From the NCBI GenBank assembly GCA_005879815.1, contig VBKA01000006.1:1-10471 (forward strand): a stretch of 10,471 bases of DNA, written 5' to 3'. This DNA comes from Chloroflexota bacterium (lineage in GTDB: Bacteria; Chloroflexota; Limnocylindria; QHBO01). The notes beneath the pieces were generated by a model that saw only the letters and a list, made by a program, of their open reading frames with translations, was not told where the DNA came from and did not search any database. Of the stretch, positions 1-6,900 are shown piece after piece. How positions within the stretch are numbered: the stretch's first letter is position 1; each line of letters opens with the position of its first letter. Made by a program: the position numbers and the translations under genes.

Positions 1-51
1 GTCCGCCTATCGGTGGATGCCACCCTCGAGCAAGAGGGCCACGAGCACTAG
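1..51 (+). CDS. Possible 3' end of a plus-strand gene cut by the window edge
   Basis: Plus frame 1 is open from the window edge to a TAG at 49-51, giving 16 residues that end in EQEGHEH. The composition is acidic and protein-like, and third codon positions are mostly G or C. If real, the gene converges on pckA, and the two stop codons share the palindrome CTAG at 48-51. Frame 2 is also open to a TGA at 53-55, so the frame is not certain. Nothing can be said about function. Confidence 0.25.
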   Translation, partial: VRLSVDATLEQEGHEH

Positions 52-1634
52 CTGACGGCTGCGACGATCTCGGGCAGGAGTCCGGGGTAGCGCTCCAGGA
101 ACTCGACGCGCTCGCGCTTCAGACGGCCGACGATGGCCGCGTACTCGTCGGATCGCCCGGTCCGCTCGTAGAGGCGTCGCGGCTGCAGGATTTCGGGGTC
201 ATCGATGCCGGGCACCGAGACAGCCACCTCGTAGCCGAAGTCCGGATCGGTCTCCCAGCGGATGGTGCCTTCCGCCAGCGCCTTGACCGCCGCGCCTGAG
301 TGCTCGATCTCGATCTTCCTGGAGCCGGCATCATCGGTTCCGCCGACTCGCCCGGTGTTGAGCAGGAACACCTCGAACTGGCACGTCTCCATGAGCTGAT
401 GCAGGCGGTTGGCCTGCTGCTCGTCGCGGTACGGGTAGAAGGGATTCGTGCCGGGGACCCGCAGGGCCTTGCCCTCCTCCGCTTTGCCTCCCGCCGATGT
501 TCCCTGCGTCTCGCCGAGCATGAAAAAGGCCGCCGCCTGTTCTCTGCTGAGCCGGGCGACGGCCGGGATGATGTTGTCGTTGCGATTGAGGATCAGGAGC
601 TGCGTGACCGTTCCGATCTCACGGGGATCGCGCCAGATGCCGAGTGAGGCCATCGGGAATGTGGCGCGCCCGTTCTTGGTGTAGGTGGTGTCGAAGAAGT
701 CCGCCGGCCCGCCGTCTTCCTTCTGCGAGACGTTCTCGAGATAGGCGTCCGGCTTGGTGACCGCGCCGTGGATGGCCGGCTCGTGGCGCGGATCGAGGCC
801 AAATGTCTTGGCGAAGCAGCCGTTCTCGGTCCCAACCACCTTGCCCCCTTCGAAGAGACCGATGAAGTCGTCCTGCACCGGCTGGCTGTTGTTCTGCCTG
901 GTGAAGGTGGTGGTCGTCTTTCCCGTTCCCGATAGGCCGATGATCAACAGCACCTGCTCGCCGCGGTCGGTAGGGATCACCTTGCAGCCGGCATGCATGG
1001 CCAGCCCGCCGCGGGCGTAAACCATGGCGTTCCACATGCGCAGCCCGCCCTTCTTGGACTCGCCGAAGTAATCGGAGTTCATGACGCGGGTAATGCCCGC
1101 CTCGAGGTCGACGGCGATCAGGCGGTCCTGGGGGTAGTCGGGCATCGGCAGGTTCGGGGTGTAGATCATCACCAGCTCGGGGTCCCAGTCGTGCGCGGGC
1201 GCATCCGGTGGGAAATAGAGCTGCCGCTGCATGCCGGCGATGTTCGCGTTGGACTCCTCGACGTAGAGGCGGACGCGGGCCCGCTGGTCTGGCTCGTTGC
1301 CGATGTAGCCGTCGATCACCAGCATGTCGCGACCGGCGATGTAGTCGGCCTGCAGCTGGGCGACCCGTTGCCCCTCCCCGCTGGACATTGCCTGGCCGGT
1401 GGTGATGCTCGGGTCGTCAGTGACGAGGTAGGTGGAGGCCGTCGAACGACTCGTCACGCGGGTCTGGACGTTGTAGTTTCCGAAGCTCGTGCGCCGGGCC
1501 TGCCGCATCCGGCTGGTGAGCTCCTGCAGCTCCGCCGCGCTCGGGTTGTATCGGACCGATCGAGCCTGCGGGAGGCGGACTCCCCTCGGTCCCACCGGCG
1601 TCTTCGATGCGGCCGAGTCGGCGAGCACACTCAT
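48..1634 (-). CDS. pckA: Phosphoenolpyruvate carboxykinase (ATP)
   Basis: It converts oxaloacetate plus ATP to phosphoenolpyruvate, CO2 and ADP in the cytoplasm, the entry step of gluconeogenesis from C4 acids. With the start at 1634 it has 528 residues, normal for the ATP-dependent family. Visible family elements are YFGESKKGGLRMWN (about 189-202, substrate and metal lysines), AMHAGCKV (212-219, metal histidine 214), the P-loop GLSGTGKTTT (233-242), the DD pair 255-256 (kinase-2), NGCFAK (271-276), TKNGRATFP (319-327, with the substrate arginine) and LNTGRVGG (425-432). It differs from the E. coli type: the DDEHG and ACFG motifs are replaced and about residues 375-400 are unusual. The frame is open to an ATG at 1730, but that adds 32 unfamily-like residues and lacks a ribosome binding site. 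The ATG at 1634 follows a GGAGG at a rather long spacing of about 14 nt. The ATP class is inferred from overall similarity. Confidence 0.93.
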   Translation of the reverse strand: MSVLADSAASKTPVGPRGVRLPQARSVRYNPSAAELQELTSRMRQARRTSFGNYNVQTRVTSRSTASTYLVTDDPSITTGQAMSSGEGQRVAQLQADYIAGRDMLVIDGYIGNEPDQRARVRLYVEESNANIAGMQRQLYFPPDAPAHDWDPELVMIYTPNLPMPDYPQDRLIAVDLEAGITRVMNSDYFGESKKGGLRMWNAMVYARGGLAMHAGCKVIPTDRGEQVLLIIGLSGTGKTTTTFTRQNNSQPVQDDFIGLFEGGKVVGTENGCFAKTFGLDPRHEPAIHGAVTKPDAYLENVSQKEDGGPADFFDTTYTKNGRATFPMASLGIWRDPREIGTVTQLLILNRNDNIIPAVARLSREQAAAFFMLGETQGTSAGGKAEEGKALRVPGTNPFYPYRDEQQANRLHQLMETCQFEVFLLNTGRVGGTDDAGSRKIEIEHSGAAVKALAEGTIRWETDPDFGYEVAVSVPGIDDPEILQPRRLYERTGRSDEYAAIVGRLKRERVEFLERYPGLLPEIVAAVS

Positions 1635-1758
1635 GTGTTGGTGGTCGTCCTCCAGTTCGGATCTCCCCGGCCGGGCGAGGCCTTGGGGCGAGTCATGGGC
1701 TGCCGGACATCGTAGCAATTCGGACGCCACCCCGGCCTTTCACGGGTCGCGGCGCGCT
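1635..1758 (-). promoter_or_regulatory. Leader region of pckA with possible -10 box and uORF
   Basis: This 124-nt gap separates the upstream dehydratase gene from pckA. On the minus strand TACGAT (1714-1709) is a fair -10 candidate (4 of 6 to TATAAT), but no convincing -35 lies before it. An ATG at 1696 opens a 21-codon frame whose TGA (1633-1631) overlaps the pckA ATG as ATGA, an arrangement that permits coupled translation. No hairpin followed by a T run is visible, so readthrough from the upstream operon is possible. All of these elements are weak and could be chance. Confidence 0.25.
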
Positions 1759-2739
1759 TCAGGGAGATCTCCCCGCCAGGATCATGCCGAGCACGTGCGC
1801 GTCGATGTTCCCGCCCGACACGACCGCAACGACGCTGGCTCGGCCAGCTCGGCCGGTGAGCGCGGCAGCGACCGATGCCGCACCCGCTCCCTCCGCGACG
1901 ACGCCACGCGACGCCAGCAGCCGAACCGCGTCTGCCACCTCGTCCAGCGAGACGGTGATCGAGCCGTCGAGCAGCGATGAGGCCAGCGGCCAGATCTCCT
2001 CCAGGACTGAGCCACCGCCGATGCCGTCGACCCAGCTGGGGGTGTAGTCGATGGTGACTGGGCGGCCGGCCGCCAGTGACGCCGCGAACGGCGCCGCCGT
2101 CTCGGCTTCGGCGGCGAACACGCGGACGCTTGGGTTCAGCGCCTTGACCGCCGAAGCGATGCCGGTCGACAGGCCGCCCCCTCCCCAGGGGACGATCACC
2201 GCCTCGAGCTGCGTCGCGTCCTCCACGATCTCCAGGCCGATGGTGCCGTTGCCCGCTATCACCGCGGGATCCGCGAAGGGGTGGATGAATAGGCCGTCGA
2301 AATCAGGGTGCCCGTGGTCGACGATCACCTGCCACCAGCGGTCGAACGGCATCTTCACGATCCTGGCACCGAAGCGTTCGACGGCCTGGAGCTTCGCGGC
2401 GGGGGCGTGGTCGGGGACGATGACTGTGCACACTATGCCTCGCCGCTGCGCATTCCAGGCGACGCCCTGCGCCATGTTTCCCGCCGAGGCGGTGTAGACG
2501 CCACCCGCCAGGGCGGAGGGCTTGGCGAGCGCCATGGCGTTCCCGGCGCCTCGCAGCTTGAACGAGCCGATCGCCTGCAGGTTCTCGAGCTTGCCGAAGA
2601 CCTGGACGTCGCGCTCCGCCTGGAGGTCCAGGAGGGGCGTTCGTCGGGCGGTGCCGGCGACGCGTCCCCGGGCAGCGCGGATCGCGTCGAGCGGGATGGG
2701 GCTGACCGCTGCTGGCTGGACCCGTGGCGCCTCGGCCAT
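1759..2739 (-). CDS. Fold-type II PLP enzyme, threonine dehydratase / serine racemase / EutB-like
   Basis: This 326-residue enzyme belongs to the tryptophan-synthase-beta fold family that removes water or ammonia from beta-hydroxy amino acids such as threonine and serine. GSFKLRGA (58-65) carries the Schiff-base lysine K61. SAGNMAQG (85-92) matches the SAGNHAQG loop except for Met in place of His. HPFADPAVIAGNGTIGLEI (153-171) is a family block with N164 where Q is usual. GGGGL (186-190) is the phosphate-binding loop, and SGGN (308-311) contacts the pyridine nitrogen. No ACT domain follows, so it is of the short, catabolic-like kind. The ATG is preceded by GAGGAG at 4-5 nt and lies 12 nt after the stop of the cyclodeaminase-like gene, so the two are co-transcribed. 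That partner makes a EutB-type (hydroxyectoine dehydratase) role conceivable. Substrate specificity cannot be read from the sequence. Confidence 0.88.
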   Translation of the reverse strand: MAEAPRVQPAAVSPIPLDAIRAARGRVAGTARRTPLLDLQAERDVQVFGKLENLQAIGSFKLRGAGNAMALAKPSALAGGVYTASAGNMAQGVAWNAQRRGIVCTVIVPDHAPAAKLQAVERFGARIVKMPFDRWWQVIVDHGHPDFDGLFIHPFADPAVIAGNGTIGLEIVEDATQLEAVIVPWGGGGLSTGIASAVKALNPSVRVFAAEAETAAPFAASLAAGRPVTIDYTPSWVDGIGGGSVLEEIWPLASSLLDGSITVSLDEVADAVRLLASRGVVAEGAGAASVAAALTGRAGRASVVAVVSGGNIDAHVLGMILAGRSP

Positions 2740-2751
2740 CCGTCTCCTCGG

Positions 2752-3786
2752 CTAGAGGGTCACGGCGGTGCCAGCGTCCTGCTCTCGGGCTGCCGCGGCC
2801 ACGAACGCTGCGGCCGCCAGGTCCTCAACCGCCAGGCCCAGCGATTCGAACAGGGTCACCTCATCCGGTGCACGTCGACCCTCGGCGGCGCCGATGAGCA
2901 CCTCGCCCAGCTCCGCGCCGAGATGCGACTCGTCGATCATGCCTTCACGGATCGCCGCGAGCAGGTCCCCAGACTCGTGCATCGCAGACTCGCGGCGGTC
3001 GACGAAGACCCGGGCGCGACGCACGGCCTCGCCGTCAACCTCGCGCGCGGTCGGAACGCTGGAGCCCACCGCGTTCACGTGGGTGCCGGCGGACAGCCAC
3101 GCACCTTCGAGGACCGGCTCGGTGGCTGACGAGACCGTGCAGACGATCTGCGCACCATCGACAGCCTCCCTCGCGGAGGCGGCCACTTCGACCCGGAGGC
3201 CGGTCTGCGCCCGCGCCTCCTCAGCGAACGCAGCGAGCCGGTGCCGGGTGGGGCTCCAGGCCCGCACGTGAGTGATGCCGCGCACAGCCCGCATCGCCTC
3301 GAGGTGCGTCCGGGCCTGGGTTCCGCTGCCGATGATCGCGAGGTCGGTGGCCCCTGGGACGGCCAGCGCTCGCGTGGCAAAGCCGCTCACCGCCGCCGTG
3401 CGGACCGCCGTGATCTCGGACGCGTCCAGGATCGTCGTCGGGCGCCCATGCTCGGACTCGAAGAGCACCACCAGACCCTGGTGTGACTCGAGCCCCGCCG
3501 CACGGTTCCCGGGAAAGACGGAGAGCACCTTTGCGCCGAACGCGCCGGATGCCGCGCTCCCGCCGGATGCCGCGCTCCCGCTTGATGTGCCGAGGCCGCC
3601 GGGCATCATGACCAGGAAGCCCTGGCCGTCCGAGACCCCGATGGCGGTGCGCAGCGGGTTTACCGCCGAGCCGCGCGCCAGATCCGCGAGCACGTCGGCC
3701 ATCACATCAATGCAGCGTTCCATCGGCAGCAGCCGACGGACCTCGTCGCGGCCGATGACCAGCACCTCATCCACGCTTGGCATCAT
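2752..3786 (-). CDS. Ornithine cyclodeaminase / mu-crystallin family NAD(P)-dependent enzyme
   Basis: Members of this family (344 residues here) are NAD(P)-binding cyclodeaminases, alanine dehydrogenases, ketimine reductases or EutC. GAKVLSVFPGN (84-94) holds the substrate lysine K86. DASEITAVRTAAVS (121-134) is the conserved substrate and helix block. IIGSGTQARTHLEAM (151-165) is the Rossmann dinucleotide loop, and DEVTLFESLG (308-317) is the C-terminal signature. In the block GTHVNAVGSSVPTAREVD (234-251), Ser243 stands where true ornithine cyclodeaminases carry the catalytic Asp. That favours a ketimine-reductase, alanine-dehydrogenase or EutC-like activity. Residues 70-81 are a duplicated GSAASG insert just before K86. 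The start is one of two tandem ATGs (3786, 3783), and an in-frame TAG 6 nt upstream excludes anything longer. No strong ribosome binding site is seen. It is the first gene of an operon with the PLP dehydratase. Confidence 0.87.
   Translation of the reverse strand: MMPSVDEVLVIGRDEVRRLLPMERCIDVMADVLADLARGSAVNPLRTAIGVSDGQGFLVMMPGGLGTSSGSAASGGSAASGAFGAKVLSVFPGNRAAGLESHQGLVVLFESEHGRPTTILDASEITAVRTAAVSGFATRALAVPGATDLAIIGSGTQARTHLEAMRAVRGITHVRAWSPTRHRLAAFAEEARAQTGLRVEVAASAREAVDGAQIVCTVSSATEPVLEGAWLSAGTHVNAVGSSVPTAREVDGEAVRRARVFVDRRESAMHESGDLLAAIREGMIDESHLGAELGEVLIGAAEGRRAPDEVTLFESLGLAVEDLAAAAFVAAAAREQDAGTAVTL
3545..3580. repeat. Perfect 18-bp tandem duplication inside the cyclodeaminase-like gene
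   Basis: Two identical copies of an 18-bp unit (3545-3562 and 3563-3580) lie head to tail. Being a multiple of three, the duplication stays in frame and encodes GSAASG twice. It looks like a replication-slippage expansion in a flexible loop. Confidence 0.85.
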
Positions 3787-3916
3787 GCGCTACGCGTCGC
3801 CGCCCGCGCACGGCGGCCGAAGCCGTGCGGCACGGGGTGTCCTCGAGCAACGCGATCGCCCGCTGCGCGATGAGCCGATAGGCCGGATCCGTCCGCTCGT
3901 GCGTGCGCGCGCCGGG

Positions 3917-3952
3917 GGACGAACGTCCTATCGCTGGGGGAACCGGGGTTCC
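3917..3952 (+). promoter_or_regulatory. Two short perfect palindromes, candidate operators
   Basis: GGACG-AA-CGTCC (3917-3928) and GGAACC-GG-GGTTCC (3939-3952) are perfect inverted repeats with 2-nt centres, about 23 bp apart centre to centre. The second ends one base before the proposed -10 box at 3954, so a bound protein would cover the -35/-10 spacer of the c-di-GMP gene. The position suits a repressor or activator pair acting on the divergent spacer. Whether a dimeric regulator binds is inference. Confidence 0.35.
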
Positions 3953-3953
3953 A

Positions 3954-3959
3954 TAGCCT
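3954..3959 (+). promoter_or_regulatory. Candidate -10 box TAGCCT for the GGDEF/EAL gene
   Basis: TAGCCT fits the TANNNT pattern and stands exactly 6 nt before a GTG at 3966, the distance expected if transcription starts at that GTG. The same arrangement occurs before the GTG at 7377. No good -35 hexamer is found 16-18 bp upstream, so the promoter may depend on an activator at the adjacent palindromes. Confidence 0.4.
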
Positions 3960-3965
3960 GACGTG

Positions 3966-3992
3966 GTGCACCTCCCCGACGCCGGCACATGA
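3966..3992 (+). CDS. Possible leaderless 8-codon minicistron overlapping the GGDEF/EAL start
   Basis: A GTG placed 6 nt after the TAGCCT box opens an 8-codon frame (V/M-HLPDAGT). Its TGA overlaps the next ATG as ATGA (3989-3992). The downstream ATG has no Shine-Dalgarno sequence, so reinitiation after this minicistron would explain how it is translated. The evidence is architectural only. The alternative is an ordinary short 5' leader with SD-independent initiation. Confidence 0.25.
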   Translation: MHLPDAGT

Positions 3993-6900
3993 GCGTGCCC
4001 GATCGCGTCCGACGTCCAGGCTGGGCCGTGGCTTCGCTGATCGTGGGCTCGGCGGTGCTGGCCATCGACCTCGCCGCGACGTCGTTCTCCGGCGCCGGCC
4101 CGGCGGAGCTCGTCGGCCGGATGGTCGTCCTGGTCGTCTCGCTGCCGATGATCGCGTGGTACTTCGCGGATCGCGTCGCCCGGCGCTCGCTCGACCGCGA
4201 GCATGCCCTCCACGAACGGCAGGAGGCGCTCCTGCAGAACGCTTCCGACATGATCCTGATCGTCGACGACGGCGCCGTCAGCTACCAGAGCCCGTCCCTC
4301 GAGTCGCTCCTCGGCTACGGCGCCGGCGAGCTGCTCGGCCGCGCTGTCGAGAACCTCGTCTCCGGGCCGGATGCCGGAAACCTCTCCGACCTTTTGGCCG
4401 ACCTGAAGCCGGGCGGACGGATCCACCTCGAGTGCCAGGTCCGGCACCGAGATGGGCGCCTCCTGCCCGTCGACCTTGCCGCCAGTCTTGGCGACAACCC
4501 AAGCATGGGAGGCGTCGTGCTGACCATGCACGACATCAGCAAGTGGAAGGAGCTCGAAGAGGAGCTGACCCGCCAGGCGTTTCACGACCCGCTGACGAGC
4601 CTTCCGAACCGGGAGTTGTTCATCGATCGGCTCGAGCACGCCCTCGGCCGACGTCGCCGGCACGCGAAGGGCGTGGCGGTGCTCTTCCTCGACCTCGATG
4701 ACTTCAAGACGGTGAACGACTCGCTCGGCCATGCTGAGGGAGACAACCTCATCCGCCAGGTCGCCGGTCGCCTGGCGGGGACCGTCAGGCCTGGCGACAC
4801 CGCCGCGCGCCTCGGCGGCGACGAGTTCGCGCTGCTCCTGGAGGACATCGACGACGAACAGGCGGTCGGCGTCGCGGAACGAGTGCTGGCCGAGCTCGAG
4901 GCGCCCTTCGACCTGGGCGATCGGTCGCTGCTCGTCGGCGCCAGCATCGGCATCGCCCTCAGCTCGGCGGAACTGACGACTGCCACTGACATGCTGCGCG
5001 CTGCCGATATCGCCATGTATGAAACCAAGGCCGCCGGCAAGGCCAGCTATCGGGTGTTCGAGCCAGCGATGCACCAGGCGACCACGGAGCGCCTCCGGCT
5101 GGGTGCGGACCTGCGGGGCGCCGTCGAGCGCGGCGAGTTCGTCCTCCACTACCAGCCGACCGTCGACCTCGCCACGCGGTCGGTGGTCGGAATGGAGGCG
5201 CTGGTCCGCTGGGCGCACCCCGAGCGCGGCTTGCTGGCTCCCGCCGAGTTCATCCCGCTCGCGGAGCACAGCGGCCTGATCGTGCCCCTGGGGGAGCTGG
5301 TCCTGAAAGAGGCCTGCCGCCAGGGTCGGGCGTGGCAAGAGGCGCGTCCTGATCGGCCCGTCGGCATCAGCGTCAACCTGTCGGCCATCCAGCTCCAGGA
5401 TTCGGGCCTGGTCGCCGCCGTCAGCCTGGCCCTCGAGGAGAGCGAGCTGCCGCCGGAGCTCCTCACGCTGGAGATGACCGAGAGCGTCATGGCCAGCGAT
5501 GACGCGCACATCCTGCGTCGGCTGCGGCAGCTCAAGGGTCTGGGCGTGCGCCTGGCGATCGACGACTTCGGAACGGGATATTCATCGCTCAGCTATCTGC
5601 GCAGCTTCCCAATCGACGTGGTCAAGATCGACCGCAGCTTCGTCGAGGGGATCGCCAACGGCCGCGAAGAGGCGGCGCTGGTGCGAGCCATCGTGCGGCT
5701 GGCTCACGGCCTGAAGCTGAAGACGGTGGCCGAGGGGGTCGAGACCGAGGGACAGGCGCGTCGCCTTCGCTCGGCGGGCTGCGAGCAGGCGCAGGGCTAC
5801 TTCTTCGCCAGGCCGCTCGACGGCCGCGACGCATCGGCTCACCTGCTTGGCAACGCCACGATCAGCCTCTGGGTCGGGTACACGGGCCCGGAGCTCGAGG
5901 TCGTGCGTTCGGTGGTCACCGATTTCGAGACGAGGCACCCAGGCATCCGGGTCGATCTGGTGGGTGGGGTCTACGACGACAAGATCCTGGCGGCCATGCG
6001 CGAGGGTCAGCCGCCGACGGTCATCAGCTCCTTCGAGTCCGACAACTTCGGCTTCTACGCCTCCAAGGGGGCGCTGCTCGACCTGGGGCCATACCTGGAC
6101 CGTGACGAGATCGACGACACCATCTTTGCCGAGGCGACCCGTCCCTACACGCGGTACGAGGGACGGCGGTGGGCGCTGCCGATGCTGGCCGACGCCTACG
6201 GCCTGTACTGGAACCGTGCACTCTTTGCCCAGGCGGGGCTCTCCGGACCGCCCCGCACGATGTCCGAGCTGACCGAATACGCCAAGCGGCTCACTCGCCG
6301 CAACCCTGATGGCTCGCTGGCGGTGGTTGGCTTCAATCCGGTCTTCGGCTTCTACGAGAACTCCGTGGCGAATGTCGTGCACCTGTTCGCGGCGACCTGG
6401 ACCGATGCGGCCGGGCGCTCGAGCCTGGCGGCCGACCCTGCCTGGTCGAAAATGCTGCGCTGGCAGAAAGAGCTCGTCGACTGGTATGGGTACGAGGACC
6501 TGCTGCGGTTCCAGGACGAGATCGACGGTGAGTTCACCGTCACCAACGCGTTCCAGACCGAACGCCTGGCGATGTGCCTGGACGGCGAGTGGCGGCTGGC
6601 CTTCATCGCCGGCAGCGGGTCAGCGGTTGATTTCGGGACGGCGCCGCTTCCTGTCGACGATGGTCATCCCGAGCTCTACGGCTCCGGGTTCATCAACGGC
6701 ACCATCGTCGGCATGCCCGCCAACGCCCCGCATCCCGACGAGGGTTGGCAGCTGGTCCGCTACCTGACCACCGATGACGCGGCTCTCTCCAAGCTGGCCA
6801 GCGGGCTCCGCAACATCCCCTCCACGCAGTCGTCCCTCGGATGGACGGATCCGGCTCGTGACGAGCGGTTCTCAGTCTTCGTCGAGATCTTCCGCCACCC

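Larger units (their letters stand above)
3767..3988 (-). other. Coding-like minus-strand frame in the divergent spacer, possible gene remnant
   Basis: From about 3915 to 3767 one minus frame reads like protein (TDPAYRLIAQRAIALLED near 3891-3838) and ends with a TGA inside the start of the cyclodeaminase-like gene. Over 31 codons about 28 third positions are G or C, with first positions intermediate and second positions lowest, which is the pattern of real genes in this GC range. No ATG or TTG is available within the spacer. The only start inside it is a GTG at 3988, directly abutting the plus-strand ATG at 3989. It could be a truncated remnant, a small overlapping gene of 73 codons, or chance in GC-rich DNA. 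Confidence 0.2.

Noticed and set aside
2308..3129. 273-codon plus-strand open frame bridging the two operon genes
   Set aside because: Antisense to conserved motifs of both the PLP enzyme and the cyclodeaminase-like enzyme, with no protein family of its own.
3783..3971. 62-codon minus frame from a GTG, ending in an ATGA overlap with the cyclodeaminase-like gene
   Set aside because: Arg/Ala-rich composition and mixed third-position GC. The Shine-Dalgarno-like GGGGAG directly abuts the GTG. The neighbouring frame looks more coding.
3767..5509. 580-codon open frame on the minus strand across the GGDEF/EAL gene
   Set aside because: Over 3989-5509 it is antisense to a clear domain protein, and its translation has no recognisable family. 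Only the part in the spacer (3767-3915) is kept as a low-confidence item.
5840..5880. Possible frameshift or missed stop creating an artificial EAL-SBP fusion
   Set aside because: The frame is continuous, codon use does not change, and both domains are complete on either side of the joint. An assembly artefact cannot be fully excluded and is listed as a refutation test.
5582..6382. 266-codon minus-strand open frame
   Set aside because: Antisense to the EAL-SBP junction. The plus-strand translation is a continuous match to both families across this stretch.
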